Shown in pieces: positions 7,222 to 15,541 of a DNA stretch of 64,000 nt. This DNA is from Roseomonas gilardii subsp. gilardii (lineage in GTDB: Bacteria; Pseudomonadota; Alphaproteobacteria; Acetobacterales; Acetobacteraceae). Within the stretch, counting starts at the first letter, position 1, and each line of letters opens with the position of its first letter. The position numbers were made by a program, and so were the translations under genes. Below the pieces are notes generated by a model that had not been told where the DNA came from, ran no database searches, and was given only the letters and a program-made list of their open reading frames with translations. The stretch spans positions 3,154,501 to 3,218,500 of the forward strand of contig NZ_CP095554.1 in the NCBI RefSeq assembly GCF_023078375.1, given 5' to 3'.

Positions 7222-9862
7222 GGCGACCGCGCTCACCATCCTATCCACCGCGCGAGCACGGGCAAAGATGCACGAATTCCGCGTCGCGCCAGCGGACTTC
7301 AATGCGTTGCCGCGCGACCCGTCGCTACTCTTCTCATTGGCAATCGGCATCTTGGGAGATGTTGCGGCCGCCGTCGCAGATACGCTCGATGTTGCAGGAG
7401 TGGCACCGGCCGTGCTTCCACAACCGCCCGGCTGGGACGAGTTGGATGAGGACCCACAAGATGTGCTACGCTTTTCCTCAGTTTTCTTCGATGCATATTT
7501 GAACGCGCAGCTCGATGCCGACTTAGACACCGAATTTTCACTCCTGTGCGCAGCGGCATACTACATCGCCGGGAATGTCGGCAGCGCGACGGTAATCATT
7601 CGGCACATGACGGAGCCGAGCCTCGACCTCGCGGGCGGGCTTGGTCATCTCGTCTACAGCATCCTCAAGAACAGCTTCGTTCCGACCGAGGCGGCCCATG
7701 CTCATCAAGGGGCGACGACTGAGCTTCTCCAGGCGCTAGCTGGCTATTTCAGCTTCGAGGCCGGGGCGGATGGCATTGCCGAAGCGTGCCGCGGAATCCG
7801 CGAGTATTTCCACCGATCCGGCTCACCGCGCGAATTGCTCTACGCCGACATTGCTGGCGCCTTGTGTGCACTCAAGCTCAGAAATTCTGCCCGGACGATC
7901 CTGCCAACAGCATCAGGCTTGGCGCCGGACGCGTGGCGCCAAGCGCTCGCGAAGTCGCATTTTCCGATCGAACTCTGGCCTGCTCAGCAGCGGATCGCGG
8001 ATGCTGGCGTGTTCGCTGGACGTTCCGTAGTCATTCAAATGCCGACCAGCGCTGGCAAGACTCGCGCCACGGAAATCATCATTCGATCGGCCTTTCTATC
8101 CGGTCGAGCACACCTTGCAGTGATCGTCGCACCCTATCGTTCGCTCTGCCACGACATCCGGGGCGACCTGGTAACGGCCTTTGCCGGTGAGAATGTGCGC
8201 CTGGACGAAGCATCAGACGCCTATCAATTCGACCTCGCGCTCGATGCGCTGCTCGCCGAAGACTCGGTGCTCATCGTGACGCCCGAAAAGCTCCTCTATA
8301 TGCTGCGCCGGGCTCCGGACCTCGCCCAGAGGATCGGTTTGGTGATCTATGACGAAGGACATCAATTCGACGGAATGACCCGGGGGCCGACCTACGAACT
8401 CCTCCTCACTTCGCTGCGCATGTCGCTACCCGCTGAAACCCAGATCATTCTCATCTCTGCCGTGATCGGCAACGCGCCGGATGTCGCTGCATGGCTGATC
8501 GGCGATGCTGATGCGGTTGTCGGCGCCGACGGTCTGCTACCGACGACGAAAAGCATCGCCTTTGCGAGCTGGCAGGATCAACGCGGGCGACTCGAATATG
8601 TGAAACCGGAGGATCCGGCCGAGCGAGAATATTTCGTGCCTCGCATTATCAGCGATATCGCTCTGCCGCTCCGCGGCAAGGAAACTGCCCAGCGCAGATT
8701 TCCGGAGAAAACCGGCGGTGACGTCGGTCTGTTCCTCGGCCTGCACGTCGTGCGCAACGGTAGCGTTGCGATCTTCTGCGGCCGAAAAGACAGCGTGACG
8801 AAGATCTGCTCGCGCGCTGTCGAAATCGTCGAGCGCGGCGTCGCCTTGGAATGGCCGATTGAAACCTCGGACGCCGCCGAGGTGGAGAAGATCCGAGCAC
8901 TTTGCGAAGTCGAGCTCGGAGCCGGCGTGTCAGCGACCCGCGCGGCAGCGCTTGGAATATTCGCCCATCACGCCGACACACCGCACGGTATCCGCCTCGC
9001 GATCGAACACGCCATGAAAGAAGGTATGGCGAAATTTGTCATTTGCACCTCGACCTTGGCGCAAGGGGTCAATTTTCCGCTAAAATATCTGATCATCACA
9101 TCGACGCGCCAAGGTGGCGAACAGATCCTGGTGCGCGACTTCCACAATCTGATGGGTCGTGCCGGTCGCGCGGGGATGCACACCGAGGGCAGTGTCATCT
9201 TCTCGACCCCGTCCATCTACGATCAGCGGCAGCAATTTCGCGGCCGATGGACGTGGGACCGCGCAACCGAACTTCTCGACGCCCGAAACTCTGAACCCTC
9301 TCGCAGCTCGATCCTGGCGTTGTTCGATGCGTATCAGCAGCGCCAACCGCCGATCGTACAAGAGCTTCCGCCCGATTGGCTCGACCTCGCGTTCGCCGAT
9401 GCCGCCCGGATAAATGAGGTGGTGGCCGCAGCGCTCGCGGCGCAACCCAATATCAGCGAACGGGAATTCCGCCGGTTCATCGAAGGTCGCGCCCGCGCTG
9501 TCCAGAATATCGCCGCTTTCCTCGTTGCCAACATAACCTTTGCCGAGGGAGAGGACGTCGCAGCGCGGATCGGCGAACTTGCGGCTAATACATTGGCTTA
9601 TCACCTCGCTGACGAGGAGACGCGGGTTCGTATCGTCGAAGTGTTTCGGTCGATCGGGGATTCGATCACGGCCAACACCGATGGCGACCAGCGCGCGCTT
9701 ATTCGACGGTCGCCCCTACCGCCTGCGGCGGTTGCAGAACTCAAAACTTGGCTGACTGAGAACCTTGAAACCTGCGACCGCAGTACAAGAGAACCGCCTG
9801 TTCGCCGAAATCTCTCCGTTGGTACTCCGTTTCACCACGTCCCGCGCGATCCAGGCGATTAG
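7211..9862 (+). CDS. hamB: HamB-like superfamily 2 helicase of a Hachiman system (C-terminus apparently frameshifted)
   Basis: The frame encodes 883 residues from ATG 7211, inside the end of hamA. The SF2 motifs are Walker A TSAGKT (279-284), 'LAVIVAPYRSL' (motif Ia), 'IVTPEKL', Walker B DEGH (381-384), motif III-like 'LISAV', and 'GRAGRAGM' in motif VI, followed by a helical C-terminal part. HamB proteins are ATP-driven helicases that hold and release HamA. The last about 30 residues, after 'TENLE' near 9769, become Arg/Pro-rich and unlike a helicase end, while another frame starting in this overlap continues with well-formed protein (9765-10328). I infer one extra base, probably in AAA 9768-9770; a repaired protein would have about 1040 residues. 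Confidence 0.85.
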   Translation: MRPEATALTILSTARARAKMHEFRVAPADFNALPRDPSLLFSLAIGILGDVAAAVADTLDVAGVAPAVLPQPPGWDELDEDPQDVLRFSSVFFDAYLNAQLDADLDTEFSLLCAAAYYIAGNVGSATVIIRHMTEPSLDLAGGLGHLVYSILKNSFVPTEAAHAHQGATTELLQALAGYFSFEAGADGIAEACRGIREYFHRSGSPRELLYADIAGALCALKLRNSARTILPTASGLAPDAWRQALAKSHFPIELWPAQQRIADAGVFAGRSVVIQMPTSAGKTRATEIIIRSAFLSGRAHLAVIVAPYRSLCHDIRGDLVTAFAGENVRLDEASDAYQFDLALDALLAEDSVLIVTPEKLLYMLRRAPDLAQRIGLVIYDEGHQFDGMTRGPTYELLLTSLRMSLPAETQIILISAVIGNAPDVAAWLIGDADAVVGADGLLPTTKSIAFASWQDQRGRLEYVKPEDPAEREYFVPRIISDIALPLRGKETAQRRFPEKTGGDVGLFLGLHVVRNGSVAIFCGRKDSVTKICSRAVEIVERGVALEWPIETSDAAEVEKIRALCEVELGAGVSATRAAALGIFAHHADTPHGIRLAIEHAMKEGMAKFVICTSTLAQGVNFPLKYLIITSTRQGGEQILVRDFHNLMGRAGRAGMHTEGSVIFSTPSIYDQRQQFRGRWTWDRATELLDARNSEPSRSSILALFDAYQQRQPPIVQELPPDWLDLAFADAARINEVVAAALAAQPNISEREFRRFIEGRARAVQNIAAFLVANITFAEGEDVAARIGELAANTLAYHLADEETRVRIVEVFRSIGDSITANTDGDQRALIRRSPLPPAAVAELKTWLTENLETCDRSTREPPVRRNLSVGTPFHHVPRDPGD

Positions 9863-10328
9863 CGATCAGAATGTAGTTCCGCGCTCTCTTGAGGAGTGGG
9901 TGGCGGGCAGATCCTATGCCGTGATCTTCGACATATTGGCTGAAGCAAGAGTTCGGGTCGGGCGTGACTATGTCACCGTCGAAGATGCTGTTGCGCTGTG
10001 CGAGAGCGGCTTCGGCTACGATGTTGCGATGATCGTTGCATCGATAGCGGACCTGACCGAGGACCTGGACGACGCACTGCACACGGACGTCAGCCTTCTG
10101 CAAAAGCAGATTAAATATGGCCTGACTGATCGCGCGGCGGTTGCGTTTCACGAGGCCGGGTTCGCGGATAGGCATGTCGCGAGCCTTCTCGGTCTTGTCT
10201 GGGGAAATGTAGTCGACCGTGGCGGCGTCCGCGCAGCTTGCCAGCAAGAGGAGATTGTGCGCGCGGTGCTCGCGCACATTCCGAGCTATTTCGTCAAGGT
10301 CGCTGCTGAGCTTGGAGGATGGGCCTAA
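9765..10328 (+). CDS. Probable displaced C-terminal segment of HamB
   Basis: This is a 187-residue frame opening with TTG inside the end of the helicase frame. It has no ribosome site and no independent motif. Its content is helical and well-formed ('LFAEISPLVLRF', 'SLEEWVAGRSYAVIFDIL', 'YGLTDRAAVAFHEAGFADR'), of the kind seen at the end of HamB and related defence helicases. Reading HamB through 'TENLE' and skipping one base gives a seamless join. The alternative is a separate small gene overlapping hamB by 98 bases, which I think less likely. Confidence 0.6.
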   Translation: MKPATAVQENRLFAEISPLVLRFTTSRAIQAISDQNVVPRSLEEWVAGRSYAVIFDILAEARVRVGRDYVTVEDAVALCESGFGYDVAMIVASIADLTEDLDDALHTDVSLLQKQIKYGLTDRAAVAFHEAGFADRHVASLLGLVWGNVVDRGGVRAACQQEEIVRAVLAHIPSYFVKVAAELGGWA

Positions 10329-10633
10329 CGCGGCCCATGCCGGTAGCTAGAGCGGAACGCTCATCTAATGACTGTGATGCAGCTCTATTTTCCCTCATTC
10401 CTATTTTGGAGGGCCATAGAGGGCTATGGAGTAGATATAGTTCTCATCGCTATCCCGCATGGCCCGCCAGATGACCCTCCCCTCCCCGCGGATCTCCATT
10501 CTCCATCCCTGCACGGCTTCGTTCGGCCTGCCGTAACGGATGTCGCGAAGCATGCCGTGCCGCCGACAAACGCTTTCCGTCAGGCCGCGTTCTTCCTGGC
10601 AGCAGAAATCCAGGACAGACAGGGAGGACAACC
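10329..10633. other. Transition between island and core genes; no certain gene
   Basis: This 305-base stretch moves from island-like composition to GC-rich core sequence. A 76-codon minus-strand frame (10401-10631, TTG start) has moderately natural composition ('QGWRMEIRGEGRVIWRAM') but no ribosome site or known family. I see no recombinase gene, transposon end or direct repeat marking a boundary. Confidence 0.35.
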
Positions 10634-10792
10634 ATGCGGCTGATCCTGTGCCTTGCGGCCCTTCTCATGCTGAGCGGTTGCGGATTGGTGGCCCTGCCCT
10701 TCCGTGCCACGGGCGATGTGGTGCAGGTGGTGCCCATCGTCGGCGGCCCTGTCGGCAAGCCGATCCATGCGGTGGGGGACGCGATCGACTGA
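10634..10792 (+). CDS. Small lipoprotein
   Basis: This is a 52-residue protein with a textbook lipoprotein signal: basic start 'MRLILCLAALLML' followed by lipobox LSGC, with Cys near residue 16. The short mature part ends 'VPIVGGPVGKPIHAVGDAID'. The ribosome site AGGGAGGA at 10621-10628 is well placed. Similar tiny lipoproteins are common in alphaproteobacteria and have no assigned role. It was found by direct translation and is shorter than usual ORF cut-offs. It appears to stand alone. Confidence 0.75.
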   Translation: MRLILCLAALLMLSGCGLVALPFRATGDVVQVVPIVGGPVGKPIHAVGDAID

Positions 10793-10870
10793 CGGCGCGC
10801 GTCGCCGGATGGCGGCCGCCACGGGGCATCCCATGCGGCCCGTTCTGCTTTCGGGCGCTGACCGGTGGCG

Positions 10871-11098
10871 CTATGCGCTCCGGTCGAGCCACTCGTCCAC
10901 GGCGGCCTTCGCGGCACCAGGCGTCGGGAATCGCGCGCCGTCCAGCGGATGTCCCGCCATGCGAAGAAAATTCTGATCCGGGAAGCGGTGCCCTGTCGTC
11001 TCGATGAGGGCGCCACGGTATTCCCAGGTCGGGCCACCTCTGAGCCCCTGGAAGGTCAGGAGACGCGCTTCACCCGGCCGTTTGTCGTCCGATTTCAT
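10871..11098 (-). CDS. Small hypothetical protein
   Basis: This is a 75-residue soluble protein from ATG 11098. It reads like a compact domain ('GGPTWEYRGALIETTGHRF', 'GHPLDGARFPTPGAAKAAV'), with a mixed N-terminal sheet and a C-terminal helix. There is no membrane segment or motif I can name. Its composition is natural and no better frame competes on the other strand. It stands alone next to the lipoprotein gene on the opposite strand. The function is unknown. Confidence 0.5.
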   Translation of the reverse strand: MKSDDKRPGEARLLTFQGLRGGPTWEYRGALIETTGHRFPDQNFLRMAGHPLDGARFPTPGAAKAAVDEWLDRSA

Positions 11099-11376
11099 AC
11101 ACTCACGCCGCGACTGTTGGGGAAAGCCGTGCTGTCTTGGCGCAAGTGGCCGGCCCCGGCGTCATCCATTCGGATGACGCCATGGTCGTCTACCACCATC
11201 CGTTCGGGCCGGGGATGATACGCAGAGCCATCATGGGCGAGTGGATGGCGCTATCCACCCAGAATGCCCATGGGTGAACCGGAATCCCCGCGCAACGCCT
11301 TAGCGTGCGAGCCGAATGACGAATTGTGGAATGGTTCAATTTGGTGAGGCTCAAACCGGCAGGAAACCTGCCGGAA

Positions 11377-11452
11377 TGGCGTCCCCTAGGGGATTCGAAC
11401 CCCTGTTGCCGCCGTGAGAGGGCGGTGTCCTAGGCCTCTAGACGAAGGGGAC
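11377..11452 (-). tRNA. tRNA-Glu (CTC anticodon)
   Basis: The reverse strand begins GTCCCCTTCGTCTAGAGG and ends AGGGGACGCCA. The seven-base acceptor stem GTCCCCT/AGGGGAC pairs perfectly. The anticodon stem CCGCC/GGCGG encloses loop CTCTCAC, anticodon CTC. The T arm contains GGTTCGAATCC. Discriminator G and CCA are encoded. Its 3' end points toward the defence island, the usual target orientation for integrases, although no second copy of the 3' end is seen in the window. Confidence 0.97.
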
Positions 11453-11605
11453 GTGGCCATCGGTGAGGTGGCTTCTATCGGAGCCCCGGCCGTCGATCAA
11501 GCCATCTCGGGCCGCTTATTTGCATCCCTGCCGCGCGTGGGCAGGGCTTCACGCCGCTCCCGCCCTCACGCAGCCGTGCGGGACGCCGATTCAGGCAGCC
11601 CGCCT

Positions 11606-11896
11606 TCACTCCCCTGGCCGCAGCTCGCCCAGCACCCGGCCAGAGCGCGGGTCGAGCAGCAGCACGCGCTCGCCCTGCGGCCCCTCGACCCAGATTGCCA
11701 CCCGGTCCCCCGCCCCGGCCAGGCCGCGGATGCGGGTGCCCGCCGGCTGCCCCAGCCCACCCTCGATCCTCTGGGCGGTGGACATGGCGCCGGGCGCGGC
11801 GGTGGACATGCGCTGGACGATCACCGCGATCAGCCCCACGGTGCCCGCGATAATCAGAACCCCCATGACGATGACGAGCACCTTGAGCGCGCGCAA
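11606..11896 (-). CDS. Small single-pass membrane protein (DUF6476-like)
   Basis: This is a 96-residue protein. The N-terminal transmembrane segment 'VLVIVMGVLIIAGTVGLIAV' is followed by a periplasmic part ending 'GERVLLLDPRSGRVLGELRPG', which resembles a small beta unit. It fits short conserved alphaproteobacterial proteins located next to rluD. The start is TTG 11896, because the frame has no ATG upstream. Its first bases overlap the 5' end of the divergent rluD-like gene, an unusual head-to-head arrangement. Confidence 0.7.
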   Translation of the reverse strand: MRALKVLVIVMGVLIIAGTVGLIAVIVQRMSTAAPGAMSTAQRIEGGLGQPAGTRIRGLAGAGDRVAIWVEGPQGERVLLLDPRSGRVLGELRPGE

Positions 11897-12873
11897 TCAG
11901 ACCCCCGATCTTTCCCTGGATTTCATCGCCACGCCGGAACAGGCGGGGCAGCGCCTGGACCGCGTCCTGGCGGAGGTGTCAGGGGCATTGTCGCGATCCC
12001 GTGTCAAGGCGCTGATCGAGGCCGGGCAGGCGCGGCGGGACGGCCAGCCTGTCGCCAACCCGTCCGAGGCGGTGCGTCCGGGCGGACGCTACAGCCTGCA
12101 CGTCCCGCCGCCGGAACCGGCCACGCCGCAGGCTCAGGCGATCCCCCTGACCATCCTGTACGAGGACCCGCATCTCATTGTGCTGAACAAGCCGGCCGGG
12201 CTGGTCGTGCATCCGGCGCCGGGCAACCAGGACGGGACGCTGGTGAACGCCCTCCTCGCCCATGCGGGGGAGGAGCTGACGGGCATCGGCGGGGAGAAGC
12301 GCCCCGGCATCGTCCACCGGCTGGACAAGGACACCAGCGGGGTGATGGTGGTGGCGAAGTCCGAGGCGGCACATCATGCGCTGTCGGAAGCCTTCGCCTC
12401 CCGCGATCTCGACCGCGAGTATCTGGCCCTGGTCTGGGGCTACCCTCCCCCGCAAGGGGGAGATCGAGGGCGATATCGGCCGGCATCCGATGGACCGGAA
12501 GCGCATGGCCGTGGTCACCCGGAACGGCAAGCACGCCCTCACCCGCTATGCCACGGAACAGGCCTGGGCGGGCGCCTGTGCCCTGCTCCGCTGCCGACTG
12601 GCGACCGGACGGACCCATCAGATCCGGGTCCATCTCTCGCACAAGGGGCACCCGCTGGTGGGGGACCCGGTCTATCTCCGCCGCACCCCCGCCTCCGCCA
12701 AAGCCCTCGGCGCGGAAACACGGGAAGCCCTGCTGGCCTTTCCGCGGCAGGCCTTGCACGCCGCGACTCTGGGCTTCCGCCACCCCATCACCGGAGAGGC
12801 GCTGAGCTTCGCCGCCCCGCTGCCACCGGACATGGCCGCGCTGCTGGATATGTTGAAGCGCGACGGAGAGTAA
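11865..12873 (+). pseudogene. RluA/RluD-family 23S rRNA pseudouridine synthase, frameshifted
   Basis: Residues about 20-80 form an S4 RNA-binding domain ('AGQRLDRVLAEVSGALSRSR'). The catalytic motif HRLDKDTSGVMVV carries the nucleophilic Asp. The frame then derails after 'REYLALVWG', and the next frame continues correctly: 'KGEIEGDIGRHPMDRKRM', 'RTHQIRVHLSHKGHPLVGD', to the stop at 12873. One extra C in the CCC or CCCCC runs at 12443-12451 explains it. RluD-type enzymes modify helix 69 of 23S rRNA and help ribosome assembly, so a true loss would be surprising; a sequence error is likely. The start is ATG 11865 or 11871. A clear terminator follows directly. Confidence 0.85.
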
Positions 12874-12874
12874 C

Positions 12875-12896
12875 CCGACTGTGACAGTCGGTTTTT
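12875..12896 (+). terminator. Rho-independent terminator after the rluD-like gene
   Basis: There is a perfect seven-base stem, CCGACTG (12875-12881) with CAGTCGG (12885-12891), a TGA loop and five T residues, two bases after the stop codon. This is the cleanest classical terminator in this part of the window and isolates rpoH from upstream transcription. Confidence 0.85.
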
Positions 12897-13103
12897 CTTG
12901 CAAACAAAGGGCGAACGCGCTAAAAACTCGCTGCGCCGCCGCAGCCAGGTGCCGCTCAAAAGCGTTAGCCGCGGAGAAAAGTTCCGACGTGACCGGAGCG
13001 ACCGCGAAACGCTGGGCCTGGCAACGGATGGGCACATTCCACAGCGGTCTCAGGACCCGCCGTCACGGGGGTTCCTGAAGCCGGAGAGGAGGCGAGTACA
13101 TAC

Positions 13104-13988
13104 ATGGCTTCCACTTCCATGATTCCAATGGCTCCCGAGGGCAATCTTTCCCGCTACCTCCAGGAGATCCGCAAGTTCCCGATGCTGGCGCCGGAGGAGG
13201 AGTACAACCTCGCCAAGCGCTGGAAGGACAGCGGGGACGAAGGGGCGGCCCACAAGCTCGTCACCTCCCACCTCCGCCTCGTCGCGAAGATCGCCATGGG
13301 CTACCGCGGCTACGGCCTGCCGGTGGGCGAGCTGATCAGCGAGGGCAATGTCGGCATGATGCAGGCGGTGAAGCGGTTCGACCCGGACCGTGGCTTCCGC
13401 CTCGCCACCTATGCCATGTGGTGGATCCGCGCCGCGATCCAGGAATACATCCTGCACTCCTGGTCGCTGGTGAAGATGGGCACCACCGCCGCGCAGAAGA
13501 AGCTGTTCTTCAACCTGCGCCGGCTGAAGGGCCAGATGGCGGCGCTGGAGGAAGGCGATCTGCAGCCGGAGCAGGTGGAGAAGATTTCCCGCGTGCTGCA
13601 GGTGCCGGAACAGGATGTGGTGTCGATGAACCGCCGCCTGGCTTCCTCGGACCAGAGCCTGAACGCCCCCGTCCGCGCCGATAGCGAGGGCGAGTGGCAG
13701 GATTGGCTGGTGGACGAGGGCGAGAGCCAGGAGAGTGAGCTCGCGGACCGGGAGGACATGTCCAACCGCCGCCACCTGCTCGACACGGCGCTGAAGACGC
13801 TGAACGAGCGTGAGCGCCATATCCTGATCGAACGCCGGCTGAAGGACGAGCCGACCACGCTGGAAGAGCTCTCGCAGCAGTACAACATCTCGCGCGAGCG
13901 TGTCCGCCAGATCGAGGTCCGCGCCTTCGAGAAGCTGCAGAAGTCGATGAAGAACCAGATCGCCGAGCAGCGTCTGGCCATCACCTGA
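13104..13988 (+). CDS. rpoH: RNA polymerase heat-shock sigma factor sigma-32
   Basis: The protein has 294 residues, the normal size. Region 2 includes 'LVTSHLRLVAKIAMGYRGYG' and 'GFRLATYAMWWIRAAI' (the -10 binding helix). The RpoH box QKKLFFNLRR (131-140) distinguishes RpoH from other group 3 factors. Region 4 is an HTH, 'TTLEELSQQYNISRERVRQI', for the -35 element. It directs core polymerase to heat-shock promoters (chaperones, proteases). GAGGAGG lies 12 to 18 bases before ATG 13104. A terminator upstream, about 200 bases of 5' sequence and a hairpin downstream indicate a single-gene unit. Some alphaproteobacteria have two rpoH genes; which one this is cannot be told. Confidence 0.95.
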   Translation: MASTSMIPMAPEGNLSRYLQEIRKFPMLAPEEEYNLAKRWKDSGDEGAAHKLVTSHLRLVAKIAMGYRGYGLPVGELISEGNVGMMQAVKRFDPDRGFRLATYAMWWIRAAIQEYILHSWSLVKMGTTAAQKKLFFNLRRLKGQMAALEEGDLQPEQVEKISRVLQVPEQDVVSMNRRLASSDQSLNAPVRADSEGEWQDWLVDEGESQESELADREDMSNRRHLLDTALKTLNERERHILIERRLKDEPTTLEELSQQYNISRERVRQIEVRAFEKLQKSMKNQIAEQRLAIT

Positions 13989-14012
13989 AAAGGGCCGCAC
14001 GGTCCTGATGCG

Positions 14013-14037
14013 AACGGCGGGGAAACCCGCCGTTTCC
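14013..14037 (+). terminator. Probable terminator after rpoH
   Basis: AACGGCGGG (14013-14021) and CCCGCCGTT (14026-14034) form a perfect nine-base stem with a GAAA tetraloop, 25 bases after the rpoH stop. The T tract is short, so termination strength is uncertain. Confidence 0.6.
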
Positions 14038-14172
14038 GATTCCGGGCTCACCTTCCAGTCCGCTATCCCCGACCGCCGATCCCCGGTCCTGGCAGCAGAT
14101 CCGCGGCCAAAGGCGCTTCCACCCCGCCCGATCTCGCTTATGGATGTCGGGACGGCGAAAGGAACGGCGCAG

Positions 14173-15531
14173 ATGGGGGTGGAGATGTCGGACACGGCGC
14201 AGCAGGCCCAGCGCCCCCGCCTGCGGCGCCGGTATTTCCGGCGGCTGCGGCGTCTTCCCCTGGTTTCGCCCCGCCTCTGGCTGCGGCGCATGGTCTTCTG
14301 GTTCGGCGCGGTGCTGGTGGGCCTCGTCGCCATCGGCTTCGCCGCCCTGGCCGACCGCGCCGGCGCGGGCTTCCGCCAACTGGTCACGCACTGGCCCCTG
14401 CTGGCGCTGCTGGTCTCCCCCGCCTGCTTCGCCCTGGCCAGCTACCTGACCCGCACCGTCTTCCCCGGCGCCCAGGGCAGCGGCATCCCCCAGGTCATCG
14501 CCACCCTGCACATGGACGATCCGAAGCTCATCTCCCAGGTCCTGTCCCTGCGGATCGCCGTGGGCAAGGTCCTGCTGACGCTGCTGGGCCTGCTCGGTGG
14601 CGGCTCGATCGGGCGCGAGGGACCGACCGTGCAGGTCGGCGCCTCGATCATGCAGGCCCTGGCCCAGCGGCTGCACCTTCCCCGCCCTGAGACCCGGCGC
14701 GCCATGGTGCTGGCGGGGGGCGCCGCCGGCGTCGCGGCCGCCTTCAACACGCCGCTGGCGGGGATCGTCTTCGCCATCGAGGAACTCAGCCATTCCTATG
14801 AGGGACGCACCAGCGGCAACGTCCTCACCGCCGTGGTGATCGGCGGCGTGGTCAGCCTGGCCCTGGTCGGGAACTACACCTATTTCGGCGTCACCCAGGT
14901 CGATCTCCCAATAGGGGCCGCCTGGGCCGCTGTCCCGCTCTGCGCCATCCTGGGCGGGCTTTGCGGCGGCGCCTTCAGTTGGATGCTGGTGCGCGCCTCC
15001 AGGGGGCTGCCCGGCTTGGCCGGGCGTTTCCTGATGCGCCACCCGGTGGGTTTCGCGGCGCTCTGCGGGCTGGTGGTGGCGCTGATCGGGCTGGCCAGCG
15101 GCGGCCTGACCTATGGCACCGGCTACGCCCAGGCGCGTGGGCTGATCGAAGGGGAGACCAGCCTCCCCGCCAGCTATTTCGCCGCCAAGCTGCTGGCGAC
15201 GGTGGTGTCATACTGCAGCGGCATTCCCGGCGGCATCTTCGCTCCCTCCCTCTCGGTCGGGGCCGGCTTCGGCGCCACGCTGGCGGAACTCCTGCCGGTC
15301 GCGCCACTCGGCGCCATGGTCCTGCTCGGCATGGTCGCCTATTTCTCGGGTGTGGTGCAGGCGCCGATCACGGCGGCCGTCATCGTCATGGAGATGACCG
15401 ACGGCCAGAATATGATCATCCCGCTGATGGCCACCTCCTTCATCGCGACCGGCGCCTCCCGGCTTATCTGCCGGCGTCCGCTCTACGGCGCCCTGGCGCG
15501 CCGTTTCCTGCATGCGGTGGAGCGGCGCTGA
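14173..15531 (+). CDS. ClC-family chloride channel / H+-Cl- antiporter
   Basis: The protein has 452 residues from ATG 14173, chosen because AAGGA lies nine bases upstream; ATG 14185 is an alternative. The ClC anion-pathway motifs are present: GSGIPQ, GREGP with the gating Glu, and the later GIPGGIFAPSL. 'GIVFAIEELSH' supplies the inner proton Glu position, favouring an exchanger over a passive channel. About ten membrane helices are evident. No CBS domains follow, as in bacterial ClcA. The family supports extreme acid resistance or anion balance. It stands alone, convergent with the oxidoreductase gene behind it. Confidence 0.92.
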   Translation: MGVEMSDTAQQAQRPRLRRRYFRRLRRLPLVSPRLWLRRMVFWFGAVLVGLVAIGFAALADRAGAGFRQLVTHWPLLALLVSPACFALASYLTRTVFPGAQGSGIPQVIATLHMDDPKLISQVLSLRIAVGKVLLTLLGLLGGGSIGREGPTVQVGASIMQALAQRLHLPRPETRRAMVLAGGAAGVAAAFNTPLAGIVFAIEELSHSYEGRTSGNVLTAVVIGGVVSLALVGNYTYFGVTQVDLPIGAAWAAVPLCAILGGLCGGAFSWMLVRASRGLPGLAGRFLMRHPVGFAALCGLVVALIGLASGGLTYGTGYAQARGLIEGETSLPASYFAAKLLATVVSYCSGIPGGIFAPSLSVGAGFGATLAELLPVAPLGAMVLLGMVAYFSGVVQAPITAAVIVMEMTDGQNMIIPLMATSFIATGASRLICRRPLYGALARRFLHAVERR

Positions 15532-15541
15532 AGCGCGTGCC

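Noticed and set aside
10401-10631. 76-codon minus-strand frame with RelE-like flavour
   Set aside because: TTG start, no ribosome site, no antitoxin partner and no clear motif.
11137-11277. 46-codon frame (TTG start) with natural-looking sequence (HSDDAMVVYHHPFGPGM)
   Set aside because: No ribosome site, no conserved context and very short; it could be a gene remnant, but evidence is too thin.
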